The notes: generated from the sequence alone by a model not told the origin. 64,000 bases of DNA from Streptococcus oralis (GCF_001983955.1 NZ_CP019562.1:186001-250000); one strand, 5' to 3'. Shown: positions 1 through 8,346, counted from the first letter of the stretch. Numbers and translations: made by a program.

Positions 1-1
1 T

Positions 2-1120
2 ACTAACGGTAAAGGGTCAACGATTGCCTTCATGAGGGAGTTGTTTGTTGCTCATGGTAAAAAAGTTGGTACTTTCACCTCTCCTCATATCATCAGCATC
101 CATGATCGAATCTGTATCAATGGGGAACCAATCGCAGATGAAGACTTTGTACGTATAGCTAACCAAGTCAAGGAGATGGAGAAAACTCTTTTAGAGACAC
201 ACGATCAATTGTCTTTCTTTGAATTGTTGACCTTGATTGCCTTGCTTTACTTTAAAGAGCAGGGAGTGGATCTAGTCCTGCTAGAGGTGGGGATTGGTGG
301 TTTGCTTGACACGACTAATGTCGTAACAGGAGAGATTGCAGTTATTACTTCCATTGGGCTAGATCATCAGGAGACCTTGGGCGATAGTCTAGAGGAAATA
401 GCCGAGCAGAAAGCTGGTATTTTCAAGGCCGGCAAGCAGGCAGTCATTGCTAAGCTCGCTCCAGAAGCTAAACTTGTCTGTCAAAATACAGCAAGAGAGT
501 TAGGTGTGGATCTCTATCAAGCTGGGCTAGACTTCTCCTTGAATGCTGGGGATTTTTCAAGCAGCCTAGCGAATTTTTCACAACTTGAAATTAGTTTGGA
601 AGGTGTTTATCAGCAAGAAAATGCCGCCTTGGCTTTACAAACTTTTCTTCTGTTTATGGCATCAAGAGGTGAAAGGGTCGAAGAAGTGCTTGTCAGACGG
701 GCTTTGAAGGAGACACATTGGGCAGGGCGATTGGAACAGATTCGCCCGCAAATCTACCTAGATGGGGCTCACAATCTGCCAGCTTTAAGTCGTCTAGTAG
801 AGTTTATCCAGGGGAAAATCCAGCAAGGTTACCAGGTTCATATCCTTTTTGGAGCACTTAAACGCAAGGATTATCAGGGGATGTTAGGCTATCTATCTAA
901 GCAGTTGCCTGAGGTGGAACTTAAGGTAACAGGCTTTGACTATCAAGGCTCTCTGGATGAAAAGGATGTGGCGGGTTACGATTTGATTCCTTCCTATGGG
1001 GACTTTATCAGAGAATTTGAAGATAAGGCCAATGGCCAGGACTTGCTTTTCGTGACGGGATCCCTCTACTTTATCTCGGAAGTCCGAGCAAGTTTGGTAG
1101 GAAGCGACGAGATTAGTTGA
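2..1120 (+). CDS. folC: Folylpolyglutamate synthase, 5' end missing
   Basis: FolC/Mur-ligase family enzyme that adds glutamates to (dihydro)folate using ATP. The reading frame is open from base 2 and begins inside the P-loop (TNGKGST), so the start codon and roughly the first 45 residues lie left of the window; an in-frame ATG at 32 is internal. The central domain (LLEVGIGGLLDTTN, ITSIGLDHQ) and the C-terminal domain motif YLDGAHN are present, and the C terminus is complete. The stop codon lies inside the -35 region of the next promoter. Folate supply fits with the nucleotide metabolism genes downstream, but no operon link is visible. Confidence 0.93.
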   Translation, partial: TNGKGSTIAFMRELFVAHGKKVGTFTSPHIISIHDRICINGEPIADEDFVRIANQVKEMEKTLLETHDQLSFFELLTLIALLYFKEQGVDLVLLEVGIGGLLDTTNVVTGEIAVITSIGLDHQETLGDSLEEIAEQKAGIFKAGKQAVIAKLAPEAKLVCQNTARELGVDLYQAGLDFSLNAGDFSSSLANFSQLEISLEGVYQQENAALALQTFLLFMASRGERVEEVLVRRALKETHWAGRLEQIRPQIYLDGAHNLPALSRLVEFIQGKIQQGYQVHILFGALKRKDYQGMLGYLSKQLPEVELKVTGFDYQGSLDEKDVAGYDLIPSYGDFIREFEDKANGQDLLFVTGSLYFISEVRASLVGSDEIS

Positions 1121-1145
1121 CCTTATAGGTTTATGTTGCTATACT
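1117..1145 (+). promoter_or_regulatory. Sigma-A promoter of the lipoprotein gene
   Basis: TTGACC (1117-1122), 17-bp spacer, TATACT (1140-1145) with an extended -10 TGC just before it. The -35 overlaps the folC stop codon. Confidence 0.75.
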
Positions 1146-1163
1146 GTAGGTAGGAGGTATATC

Positions 1164-1177
1164 TGGAAACGATTCCA
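1164..1177. promoter_or_regulatory. CcpA catabolite-response element (cre)
   Basis: TGGAAACGATTCCA fits the cre consensus TGNAARCGNWWNCA at every position and is nearly palindromic. It begins about 18 bp downstream of the -10 box, where bound CcpA would block transcription of the lipoprotein gene. As RNA the same bases can form a short hairpin. Confidence 0.6.
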
Positions 1178-1210
1178 GCAAAACATTGGCACAAAAGAAA
1201 GGAAATCGCT

Positions 1211-1663
1211 ATGAAAACGAAAACATTCACACTTTCTATTGCTTCCCTAGCAATTCTTAGTCTTTTAGCAGCTTGTGGACCTAAGGCACAAGCCCCTACC
1301 CAGCAATCGGCTCAGCAATCATCTTCTCAACAAGAATCATCTTCTAGCGCTGCGACAAGTGCTAGCCAACCACAGGCATCCTCAAGTCAGGACGCTACTG
1401 TAGCTCAACCTACGAACATCGATGGTACCTATACTGGAAAAGATGAGAATGATCAAATCACTCTTGTTGTAACAGGTAAAACTGGTACATGGACTGAGGT
1501 CGAGCCAGATGGAGATAAGGAAATCAAGCAAGTCAGCTTTGAGCCAGAAAATCAACGTGTCATTATCGGTGATGATGTCAAAATTTATACGGTTAATGGT
1601 AATCAATTGATTGTCGATGATATGGACCGAGAGCCATCTGACCGAGTGGTCTTAACAAAATAG
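1211..1663 (+). CDS. Small lipoprotein of unknown function
   Basis: A 150-residue predicted lipoprotein. It has a type II signal peptide with lipobox LAAC (Cys at about residue 22), then a low-complexity Gln/Ser/Ala linker (about 25-65), then a compact C-terminal domain of about 80 residues containing DGTYTGKDENDQITLVV. The architecture is a membrane-tethered domain held off the surface by a flexible spacer. It is transcribed alone: its own promoter and cre precede it and a terminator follows. A similar lipoprotein lies between folC and cls in pneumococcus (from memory). The function is not known to me; the cre suggests carbon-source control. Confidence 0.85.
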   Translation: MKTKTFTLSIASLAILSLLAACGPKAQAPTQQSAQQSSSQQESSSSAATSASQPQASSSQDATVAQPTNIDGTYTGKDENDQITLVVTGKTGTWTEVEPDGDKEIKQVSFEPENQRVIIGDDVKIYTVNGNQLIVDDMDREPSDRVVLTK

Positions 1664-1775
1664 GATCTCAAATCTAAATAGAAGTTTGGAATTAAGGTTT
1701 CAGCTTTACCTTCTACAACTTCAAAAGTAACTGTCATAGGATTTGTGCGATATTGAAAAATATAAATAATATTGG

Positions 1776-1806
1776 AAAGAACTATCATTTTGGTAGTTCT
1801 TTTTAA
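1776..1806 (+). terminator. Rho-independent terminator after the lipoprotein gene
   Basis: A 12-bp stem AAAGAACTATCA / TGGTAGTTCTTT (one G-U pair) with a 3-nt loop runs into a T tract. The rest of the 1664-2007 gap holds AT-rich sequence and the cls promoter; no gene is supported there. Confidence 0.75.
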
Positions 1807-1919
1807 GCCTCTTAATACCCTAGTTAAAAATATAAAAAGGGATAGCACGTCATATAGTGAAGAAGTAGTTTAAGAATCTTGCAGATCTTGGAGTAGTTTG
1901 CATAGAAAAAGGTAAACGG

Positions 1920-1949
1920 TTGCCATCTACCCCTGAACTGAGGTATACT
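1920..1949 (+). promoter_or_regulatory. Promoter of cls
   Basis: TTGCCA (1920-1925), 18-bp spacer, TATACT (1944-1949). Confidence 0.6.
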
Positions 1950-2007
1950 AGTAGAAACAGTAGTTTATTAAGCAGTTAAGGAGAATGTTAGAAAAGGAAG
2001 GGGATTT

Positions 2008-3540
2008 ATGACAGCTAGAAAAATGCAGCTACTCATGTCCAAATATGGTTTCAGTATTACCATCATGTTGGCAGAGTTGTTTATCGTCTTTGGTTTATTT
2101 CTCTATCTAGGGCAAATGGCTCCAATTGTCTGGGTTATCCTAGTCATTTTAGTGAGCTTAGCGACTATTGTATCGATTGTCAATCGGTCTATGAATCCTG
2201 AGAGTAAGGTAACATGGCTGTTAGTAGCCTTTGTGCCAGTGTTTGGACCATTGCTCTATATCATGTTTGGAGAGCGTCGTTTATCTAAAAAGGAAATGAA
2301 GCAGCTAAAGCAGCTCCAATCAATGGTTGATAGAGAGGACAATAGCAGAGCTCTCCGTTTGGAGTTAAAAGAGCAGGACAAGTCAGCTTACGGAGTTATC
2401 AAATCACTCCTCAGCATGGACACGAATGCCGATGTCTATGATCGAACGGATACACATTTTTTTGCCTCTGGTGAAAGTATGTGGCATCAGATGCTAGAGG
2501 ATCTCAAGAAAGCTGAGAAGTTTATCTTTCTCGAATACTATATCATCGAAGAAGGTTTGATGTGGAATAGTATTTTGGAGATTTTGGAAGAAAAGGCAGC
2601 TCAAGGAGTAGAGGTGAAGCTTCTCTATGATGATATTGGTTGTATGGCAACCTTGCCTGGAGACTACACCATCCAGCTCCGTGGTCGAGGGATTGAAGCC
2701 CACAAATTTAACAAGGTGATTCCACGTTTGACCGTTGCTTATAACAACCGTGATCACCGTAAAATCATGATTATCGATGGTCAAATTGCCTATACAGGTG
2801 GTGTCAATCTGGCAGATGAGTATATCAACCATATCGAACGCTTTGGTTATTGGAAGGATAGCAGTATTCGTCTGGATGGACCAGCAGTTAAGGCTTTTAC
2901 CAGACTCTTTTTATCTGCATGGTATATCAACCGTGGAGAGATTAGTGACTTTGACCAATACCATCTCGAAAATCAGCCCAAAGAAGGGATGGGTCTCTGT
3001 ATTCCCTATAGTAGTGGGCCAAAACCCATCTACCGAGCTCAGGTAGGAAAAACGGTCTATCAAAATCTTATCAATCAAGCTACAGATTACGTCTACATCA
3101 CGACTCCCTATCTTATTGCTGACTACGATCTAACTGAAAGTATCAAAAATGCAGCTCTGAGAGGGGTAGATGTGCGAATTGTGACGCCGTGTATCCCAGA
3201 TAAGAAGGTTATTCAGTTAGTTACTCGAGGAGCTTATCCAGACTTGTTATCTGCAGGGGTTCGTATTTATGAGTACAGTCCGGGATTCCTTCATAGCAAG
3301 CAAATGCTTGTCGATGGAGAGGCAGCTACTGTGGGGACCATCAATTTTGACTATCGGAGCTTGCTTCATCACTATGAAAATGCCGTCTTACTTTATAGAA
3401 CGCAATCTATCATTGATATTGAAAGGGACTTCGAAGAGATTTTTAAAGTTTCTCAAGAAATCTATTCCCACACCATTAAAACCAGCTGGTATCAAAGCCT
3501 GATCAAGGAAATTGTCCAGTTGTTTGCCCCTATGCTCTAA
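2008..3540 (+). CDS. cls: Cardiolipin synthase
   Basis: A 510-residue phospholipase-D-superfamily enzyme that joins phosphatidylglycerol units into cardiolipin at the membrane. Two N-terminal transmembrane helices (about 15-35 and 38-58) and the short PLDc_N segment (WLLVAFVPVFGPLLYIMFG) precede two catalytic HKD motifs: H250-K252-D257 (HRKIMIIDG) and H429-K431-D436 (HSKQMLVDG). Length and layout are those of the bacterial Cls family. It has its own promoter. In S. pneumoniae cls occupies the same place between folC and nrdD (from memory). Confidence 0.95.
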   Translation: MTARKMQLLMSKYGFSITIMLAELFIVFGLFLYLGQMAPIVWVILVILVSLATIVSIVNRSMNPESKVTWLLVAFVPVFGPLLYIMFGERRLSKKEMKQLKQLQSMVDREDNSRALRLELKEQDKSAYGVIKSLLSMDTNADVYDRTDTHFFASGESMWHQMLEDLKKAEKFIFLEYYIIEEGLMWNSILEILEEKAAQGVEVKLLYDDIGCMATLPGDYTIQLRGRGIEAHKFNKVIPRLTVAYNNRDHRKIMIIDGQIAYTGGVNLADEYINHIERFGYWKDSSIRLDGPAVKAFTRLFLSAWYINRGEISDFDQYHLENQPKEGMGLCIPYSSGPKPIYRAQVGKTVYQNLINQATDYVYITTPYLIADYDLTESIKNAALRGVDVRIVTPCIPDKKVIQLVTRGAYPDLLSAGVRIYEYSPGFLHSKQMLVDGEAATVGTINFDYRSLLHHYENAVLLYRTQSIIDIERDFEEIFKVSQEIYSHTIKTSWYQSLIKEIVQLFAPML

Positions 3541-3584
3541 CTATCCATCAAGATCTAGCCAATGCTGGGTCTTTTTTGTCTTCT

Positions 3585-3592
3585 TACGAATA
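3585..3592 (+). promoter_or_regulatory. Combox (ComX/SigX competence promoter)
   Basis: TACGAATA is an exact match to the streptococcal combox (cin-box) consensus recognised by RNA polymerase with the competence sigma factor ComX. A T-rich stretch precedes it (TCTTTTTTGTCTTCT) and it lies 21 bp before the ATG of the 47-aa gene. Confidence 0.8.
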
Positions 3593-3612
3593 GATAAGTA
3601 AAGGAGAAAACC

Positions 3613-3756
3613 ATGCTTAATTTAGAAGATGATGATTTCATCAGAGAGTATAGAAATAGTCGGTTTCACCGTTTTCGTGAAATCGAACGCTTTGCGCTAT
3701 TGGATAAGAAATTCAGCAAATATCAATCCCAAGCTGACATTCTTGTAAGATTTTGA
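3613..3756 (+). CDS. Competence-induced small protein, 47 aa
   Basis: ATG at 3613 has a good ribosome binding site (AAGGAG, 6-nt spacing) and encodes 47 residues: an acidic N terminus (MLNLEDDDFIREYRNS), then a basic Arg/Phe-rich stretch (RFHRFREIERF), with no signal peptide or membrane helix. The exact combox just upstream makes it a late competence gene. A pneumococcal competence gene named ccs4 lies between cls and nrdD; I cannot tell whether that name belongs to this ORF or to the membrane protein after it, so I give no symbol. The last codons double as a sigma-A promoter for the next gene, so a 3' truncation is possible. Confidence 0.75.
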   Translation: MLNLEDDDFIREYRNSRFHRFREIERFALLDKKFSKYQSQADILVRF

Positions 3757-3762
3757 TATACT
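3734..3762 (+). promoter_or_regulatory. Sigma-A promoter inside the 3' end of the 47-aa gene
   Basis: CTGACA (3734-3739), exactly 17 bp, then TATACT (3757-3762) with the extended -10 TGA. That TGA is also the stop codon of the small gene. It would let the following membrane-protein gene be transcribed outside competence. Confidence 0.6.
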
Positions 3763-3791
3763 AAAACAGATAAACTTAGAGGAGAAATTGA

Positions 3792-5309
3792 ATGAACGTA
3801 TACGGGAAAATAGATGAGAAACAAGAAGAATCTCATTACCAAGACTGGTCAGTGCCAGAGAAACGAGAAGGAGCTCCCATTCCCTTTTTTAGTATTTTGC
3901 TTTGGAGTTTAGTAGCCACAGCCATTTCGGTTGCCCTGCCTTTTATTTTTGGTTTAGTCAGTCCGCAACAAACTCAGGATCTTTATACCGGTTGGGCCTT
4001 GCATCAAAATGGTCAAATGTATACAGATTATTTTGGGACGGAGGGATTGCTCTATTATGTGCTAAACTATCTTTTTCAAGGCAGTATTCTGATTGCTTTG
4101 GTTGAGTGGTTGGCCTTGTTTGGAGCAGGTGTTTTTCTTTTTAAGGCTGCGGATACTCTTGTCGGCCAAGAAAATGAAGCGAAGCGAGTTGTCTTTATTC
4201 TATACTTGCTTGTAGCGGGCCTCGCTTTTGGTGGCGGTTATGCTCTCTTGCTAGCCCTGCCTTTCCTATTTTATTCATTGAGTATCGTTACAAATTATCT
4301 CGCTTTTCCAAAGGATGACAAAGGATTTGTACGAGTGGGGATGTGCCTTGCTCTTGCTTTCTTCCTTGCGCCAATCCCAACCGCCTTGTTTGCGGCTGTA
4401 CTGGCTTTGGGGATTATCGGCTTTAATCTAGCTAAAGGTCACTTTGTTCATGGCCTATATCAGTTCTTTGCGTCAGCCCTAGGATTTTCACTCTTATTCT
4501 ATCCTTTAGGCTACTATACAGTGTGGACAGGTAATTTTGGAGATGCCATTAGCCAGACCTTGTATCCAGTAAGTACACTTAGCCTCTTTTCAAATTCGCA
4601 TTTGCTTGAAAATGCAGCCTTCTATGGCTTGCTTGCTATTGGGTTAGGTTCCCTTGGTTTGCTCTTTGCAGGCTTGTTCCAGTCAAAACCAGCCAAGCAA
4701 TATGCCCTCTCAATTGCTGCTAGCTTGGGATTGTTGGTTTCTTTGGGAATCTTGATTCTCTCCAAAGAACCTATCAACGGTACTCGTCTTGTGGTGCTAA
4801 TTCCTTTCTTGGTCTTGCTCCTTCTGACAGGAATCAAGGAAGATGTTTCAGATGGAGGGAGTCGTCGTAGAAGAAGACGTGAGAAACAAACTTCTTTCCT
4901 TAAAGGAAATTTCTATCTACCACTGATTGCCCTTGCCTATCTCATTGTTCTTCCTATTGTGAGTCGCTACCTTTCGCACCCAGCGACTTATCAGGAGAGA
5001 GACCGTCTTGCTAGCGTGGTCAAACAACAAACGAGTTCTGAGGATCGTGTCTATGCTTGGGATGATCGTCCTGATTTCTACCGTGCAAGTGAACGCTTGG
5101 CGCCGACTTCTCTATCAATTCCAACACTCTATACTGCAAGCGATGAAAATAAAACCAAACTGATGAATGATCTGAAAGAGAATCAACCGAAGATGATTGT
5201 GGTCAATCAAAAAGTTGCCTTGTGGTCAGATGTAGAGAGCTGGCTCAGTGAAAACTATGAGCTTGTTCAGACAGATACTAGCGAGTTCAAACTTTATAAA
5301 TCAAAATAA
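3792..5309 (+). CDS. Polytopic membrane protein, possibly GT-C-like
   Basis: A 505-residue integral membrane protein: a soluble N terminus of about 30 residues, about ten hydrophobic helices, a basic loop (GSRRRRRREKQ, about 354-364), one or two more helices, and a C-terminal extracytoplasmic domain of about 110 residues (SEDRVYAWDDRPDFYRASERLAP). The first loop (QDLYTGWALHQNGQMYTDYF) and the C-terminal domain resemble GT-C glycosyltransferases of the PMT/ArnT type, but I see no decisive catalytic motif, so this is only inference. RBS AGAGGAG precedes ATG 3792. It lies in the pneumococcal competence-associated interval between cls and nrdD and may be co-transcribed from the combox. Confidence 0.85.
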   Translation: MNVYGKIDEKQEESHYQDWSVPEKREGAPIPFFSILLWSLVATAISVALPFIFGLVSPQQTQDLYTGWALHQNGQMYTDYFGTEGLLYYVLNYLFQGSILIALVEWLALFGAGVFLFKAADTLVGQENEAKRVVFILYLLVAGLAFGGGYALLLALPFLFYSLSIVTNYLAFPKDDKGFVRVGMCLALAFFLAPIPTALFAAVLALGIIGFNLAKGHFVHGLYQFFASALGFSLLFYPLGYYTVWTGNFGDAISQTLYPVSTLSLFSNSHLLENAAFYGLLAIGLGSLGLLFAGLFQSKPAKQYALSIAASLGLLVSLGILILSKEPINGTRLVVLIPFLVLLLLTGIKEDVSDGGSRRRRRREKQTSFLKGNFYLPLIALAYLIVLPIVSRYLSHPATYQERDRLASVVKQQTSSEDRVYAWDDRPDFYRASERLAPTSLSIPTLYTASDENKTKLMNDLKENQPKMIVVNQKVALWSDVESWLSENYELVQTDTSEFKLYKSK

Positions 5310-5314
5310 CAAAA

Positions 5315-5330
5315 AATCAATATCTTGTGG
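5315..5330. promoter_or_regulatory. NrdR box, distal copy
   Basis: AATCAATATCTTGTGG; its reverse complement matches 12 of 16 positions of the NrdR box (ACACWATATATWGTGT). It is inverted relative to the proximal copy and starts 41 bp before it, close to four helical turns. Confidence 0.6.
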
Positions 5331-5355
5331 AATTTTAAAATTTTTGGGATTTTTA

Positions 5356-5371
5356 ACACAAGATATTGATT
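5356..5371. promoter_or_regulatory. NrdR box, proximal copy
   Basis: ACACAAGATATTGATT matches 13 of 16 positions of the NrdR consensus and overlaps the -35 hexamer of the nrdD promoter. NrdR with ATP/dATP bound would block RNA polymerase here. Confidence 0.65.
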
Positions 5372-5393
5372 TTTATTTTTAGAGTGGTATAAT
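5366..5393 (+). promoter_or_regulatory. Promoter of the nrdD operon
   Basis: TTGATT (5366-5371), 16 bp, TATAAT (5388-5393) with extended -10 TGG. The two NrdR boxes also form a long imperfect stem (5312-5329 with 5357-5374) followed by T-rich sequence, which could act as a terminator for the upstream gene. Confidence 0.65.
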
Positions 5394-5438
5394 ACTGAAT
5401 ATAAACAATTCAACAATATTTTAGAAAAGAGCATGGAT

Positions 5439-7646
5439 ATGATTGTATTAGAAGAAAAGCTTGCAACCGTTCCCACCTTGTTCGTTGAAAAACGAGATGG
5501 TAGACGAGTGGTGTTTGATGTAGACAAGATTGACAAGGCTCTCCACAAGGCGGCGGAAAAGGTTATGGACGTTACGCCTCTAGTAGAAAAACGCCTAAAT
5601 GGTCTAGTTGGAAGAATCGTGACGGAAATTCACAGCCGCTTCCCTCAAGGTGTCAAGATTTACGAAATTCAAAATGTCGTAGAACATGAACTCCTTGAAG
5701 CCAAAGAATATGCGCTGGCTGAGGAGTATATCACTTATCGGACACAAAGGGATTTTGAGCGCTCAAAAGCGACAGATATAAACTTTAGTATCCATAAACT
5801 TCTCAATAAAGATCAAGCAGTTGTCAATGAAAATGCCAATAAAGACAGCGATGTCTTCAACACCCAGCGTGATTTGACAGCAGGGATTGTTGGGAAGTCG
5901 ATCGGGCTGCAAATGCTTCCTAAGCACGTAGCTAATGCTCACCAAAAAGGGGATATCCACTATCATGACTTGGACTACAGCCCCTACACTCCGATGACCA
6001 ACTGCTGTTTGATTGATTTTAAAGGCATGCTGGAAAATGGTTTTAAGATTGGAAATGCAGAGGTAGAGAGTCCCAAGTCTATCCAGACTGCGACAGCTCA
6101 GATTTCACAAATCATTGCTAACGTTGCTTCTAGCCAGTACGGGGGCTGTTCAGCTGACCGTATCGATGAAGTCTTGGCGCCTTATGCGGAGAAGAATTAT
6201 CAAAAGCACCTCAAGGATGCGGAAGAATGGGTCCTGCCTGAAAAATGGGAAGATTACGCTTGGAAGAAAACCCAAAAGGACATCTACGATGCTATGCAAT
6301 CTCTTGAGTATGAAATCAACACCCTCTTCACTTCAAATGGCCAAACACCTTTTACTTCGCTCGGTTTTGGTTTAGGAACTAGTCGTTTTGAGCGGGAAAT
6401 TCAAAAAGCTATCTTGAACATCCGAATCAAGGGGCTTGGTTCAGAACATCGAACAGCCATCTTCCCTAAACTCATCTTTACGCTAAAAAGAGGACTCAAC
6501 TTAGAGGAAGGTTCGCCTAACTACGACATCAAACAGTTGGCCCTCGAGTGTGCAACTAAGCGGATGTACCCAGATGTCTTGTCCTATGATAAGATTATCG
6601 AACTGACAGGTTCTTTCAAGGTTCCTATGGGATGCCGTTCTTTCCTCCAAGGCTGGAAAGATGAAAATGGTGTTGAGGTCAATTCAGGTCGGATGAATCT
6701 AGGTGTTGTGACGGTCAATTTGCCTCGTATCGCCCTCGAGTCTGAAGGAGATCTGAATAAGTTTTGGGAAATCTTCAACGAGCGGATGAATATCGCAGAA
6801 GATGCTCTGGTTTATCGTGTCGAACGAACCAAGGAAGCAACACCAGCGAATGCCCCTATCCTCTATCAGTACGGAGCCTTCGGCCGCCGTCTCGGAAAAG
6901 AAGAAAGCGTTGACCAACTCTTTAAGAATCGCCGCGCGACAGTTTCGCTGGGCTACATCGGTTTGTACGAAGTGGCTACTGTCTTCTTTGGCAATAACTG
7001 GGAAAGCAATCCAGAAGCCAAGGAATTTACGCTTGACATCATTCGTGATATGAAACGACGTGTAGAAGAGTGGTCAGATCAATATGATTACCATTTCTCA
7101 ATCTACTCAACACCGTCTGAAAGCTTGACAGACCGCTTCTGTCGCTTGGATACAGAGAAGTTCGGCTCTATTCCTGATATTACAGACAAGGAATACTACA
7201 CCAACTCTTTCCACTATGATGTTCGTAAAAATCCAACACCGTTTGAAAAATTGGACTTTGAAAAAGTCTATCCAGAAGCAGGTGCGTCAGGTGGTTTCAT
7301 CCATTATTGTGAGTATCCAGTTCTTCAACAAAATCCTAAAGCCCTGGAAGCTGTCTGGGACTATGCCTATGACCGTGTCGGCTATCTAGGGACCAATACT
7401 CCGATTGATCGTTGCTACAAGTGTGATTTTGAAGGGGATTTTGAACCGACTGAGCGAGGATTTGCTTGTCCAAACTGTGGCAATAGTGACCCTAAAACAG
7501 TAGACGTGGTCAAACGTACGTGTGGTTATCTGGGCAATCCTCAAGCGCGTCCGATGGTTAATGGACGCCACAAGGAAATCGCTGCGCGTGTCAAACACAT
7601 GAATGGCTCTACTATCAAAACAGCTGGACATGAAGTAACAAATTAG
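5439..7646 (+). CDS. nrdD: Anaerobic ribonucleoside-triphosphate reductase (class III)
   Basis: Large glycyl-radical subunit that reduces NTPs to dNTPs without oxygen. An N-terminal ATP-cone (about residues 8-100, starting PTLFVEKRDGRRVVFDVDKI) senses ATP/dATP. The catalytic domain follows, then a C-terminal zinc ribbon (CYKCDFEGD ... CPNCGN) and the glycyl-radical site RTCGYLG, radical Gly at 696. I chose ATG 5439 (735 aa) because AAAGAG lies 7 nt upstream; ATG 5433 adds two residues and has poor spacing. Its activase NrdG is encoded three genes downstream. Paired NrdR boxes at the promoter predict control by dNTP supply. Confidence 0.96.
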   Translation: MIVLEEKLATVPTLFVEKRDGRRVVFDVDKIDKALHKAAEKVMDVTPLVEKRLNGLVGRIVTEIHSRFPQGVKIYEIQNVVEHELLEAKEYALAEEYITYRTQRDFERSKATDINFSIHKLLNKDQAVVNENANKDSDVFNTQRDLTAGIVGKSIGLQMLPKHVANAHQKGDIHYHDLDYSPYTPMTNCCLIDFKGMLENGFKIGNAEVESPKSIQTATAQISQIIANVASSQYGGCSADRIDEVLAPYAEKNYQKHLKDAEEWVLPEKWEDYAWKKTQKDIYDAMQSLEYEINTLFTSNGQTPFTSLGFGLGTSRFEREIQKAILNIRIKGLGSEHRTAIFPKLIFTLKRGLNLEEGSPNYDIKQLALECATKRMYPDVLSYDKIIELTGSFKVPMGCRSFLQGWKDENGVEVNSGRMNLGVVTVNLPRIALESEGDLNKFWEIFNERMNIAEDALVYRVERTKEATPANAPILYQYGAFGRRLGKEESVDQLFKNRRATVSLGYIGLYEVATVFFGNNWESNPEAKEFTLDIIRDMKRRVEEWSDQYDYHFSIYSTPSESLTDRFCRLDTEKFGSIPDITDKEYYTNSFHYDVRKNPTPFEKLDFEKVYPEAGASGGFIHYCEYPVLQQNPKALEAVWDYAYDRVGYLGTNTPIDRCYKCDFEGDFEPTERGFACPNCGNSDPKTVDVVKRTCGYLGNPQARPMVNGRHKEIAARVKHMNGSTIKTAGHEVTN

Positions 7647-7657
7647 AAGGAAATGGA

Positions 7658-7798
7658 ATGGGGAAATACCAATTAGACGATAAGGGACGCGCACAAGTGA
7701 CCCGTTATCACGAGAAACACTCGAAAGGTGGAACAGGTAAAAAAGAACGCTTGCTCAACCTCAGAGAACAGTTTTTAAACAAGAATAAGAAAAAATAA
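7658..7798 (+). CDS. Small basic protein in the nrd operon, 46 aa
   Basis: ATG 7658, 11 bp after the nrdD stop, encodes a 46-residue highly basic peptide (MGKYQLDDKGRAQVTRYHEK ... NKNKKK) with no membrane segment or cysteine. AGAAGG provides a plausible RBS. A small ORF occupies this position in pneumococcus as well (from memory), which favours a real gene. The function is unknown; charge suggests nucleic-acid or ribosome contact. It is followed at once by a hairpin terminator, so nrdD and this gene form the first transcription unit with read-through to nrdG. Confidence 0.75.
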   Translation: MGKYQLDDKGRAQVTRYHEKHSKGGTGKKERLLNLREQFLNKNKKK

Positions 7799-7822
7799 AA
7801 GTGAGAGTCTGCTCTCACTTTT
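7797..7822 (+). terminator. Terminator inside the nrd cluster
   Basis: AAAAGTGAGAG / CTCTCACTTTT stem with TCTG loop and T run. It would lower expression of the acetyltransferase and nrdG relative to nrdD. Confidence 0.8.
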
Positions 7823-7841
7823 CTCTTAATTGGAGGTAAAA

Positions 7842-8342
7842 ATGATACTACGCAGACCAACATTGGCAGATAAAGAAACAGTTTTAGAGATGATGGTAGA
7901 GTTTGAACAAGCACAGTCCCCTCATGATGGTGGGTTTTGGGAGACAGAGGCTTTTTCTTATGAAGAGTGGTTGGAAACAAATATGCAAAAAGAGATGGGA
8001 ATAAACTTGCCTGAAAATCGTGTTCCTTCTATTCAATTTGTATCATTTGATGATGTAGGTCGTGCTCTAGGATTTTTGAATCTGCGATTGAAACTAAATG
8101 AGGGCTTGCTGAATCATGCTGGCCATATTGGCTACTCCATCCGCCCCTCTGAAAGAGGCAAAGGTTATGCCAAAGAAGCCCTCAGACAAGGCCTGCAAGT
8201 TGCCAAGGAAAAGAACATCAAAAAAGCACTTGTGACCTGTAGTACGGAAAATCCTGCTAGTAGGGCGGTGATTGTGGCAAATGGTGGGGTGTTTGAGGAT
8301 GTTCGCAATGGTGTAGAACGTTACTGGATAGATTTGGAGTAA
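7842..8342 (+). CDS. GNAT-family N-acetyltransferase
   Basis: A 166-residue acetyl-CoA-dependent acetyltransferase. The fold is read from the GNAT motif-A region HIGYSIRPSERGKGYAKEAL (about 99-118), with the acetyl-CoA pyrophosphate loop RGKGYA, and a C-terminal motif ENPASRAVIVANGG. ATG 7842 is chosen for the GGAGG box 5 nt upstream; a TTG at 7830 lies before it but has no RBS of its own. It lies between nrdD and nrdG, as in pneumococcus. The substrate cannot be told from sequence. Confidence 0.9.
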   Translation: MILRRPTLADKETVLEMMVEFEQAQSPHDGGFWETEAFSYEEWLETNMQKEMGINLPENRVPSIQFVSFDDVGRALGFLNLRLKLNEGLLNHAGHIGYSIRPSERGKGYAKEALRQGLQVAKEKNIKKALVTCSTENPASRAVIVANGGVFEDVRNGVERYWIDLE

Positions 8343-8346
8343 AAGG

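Noticed and set aside
1603..1848. Minus-strand 81-aa frame after the lipoprotein gene that reads protein-like in part (NPMTVTFEVVEGKAETLIP).
   Set aside because: It overlaps the lipoprotein gene end and a terminator, and has no RBS. At most it is a fragment of a decayed gene; I cannot assign it.
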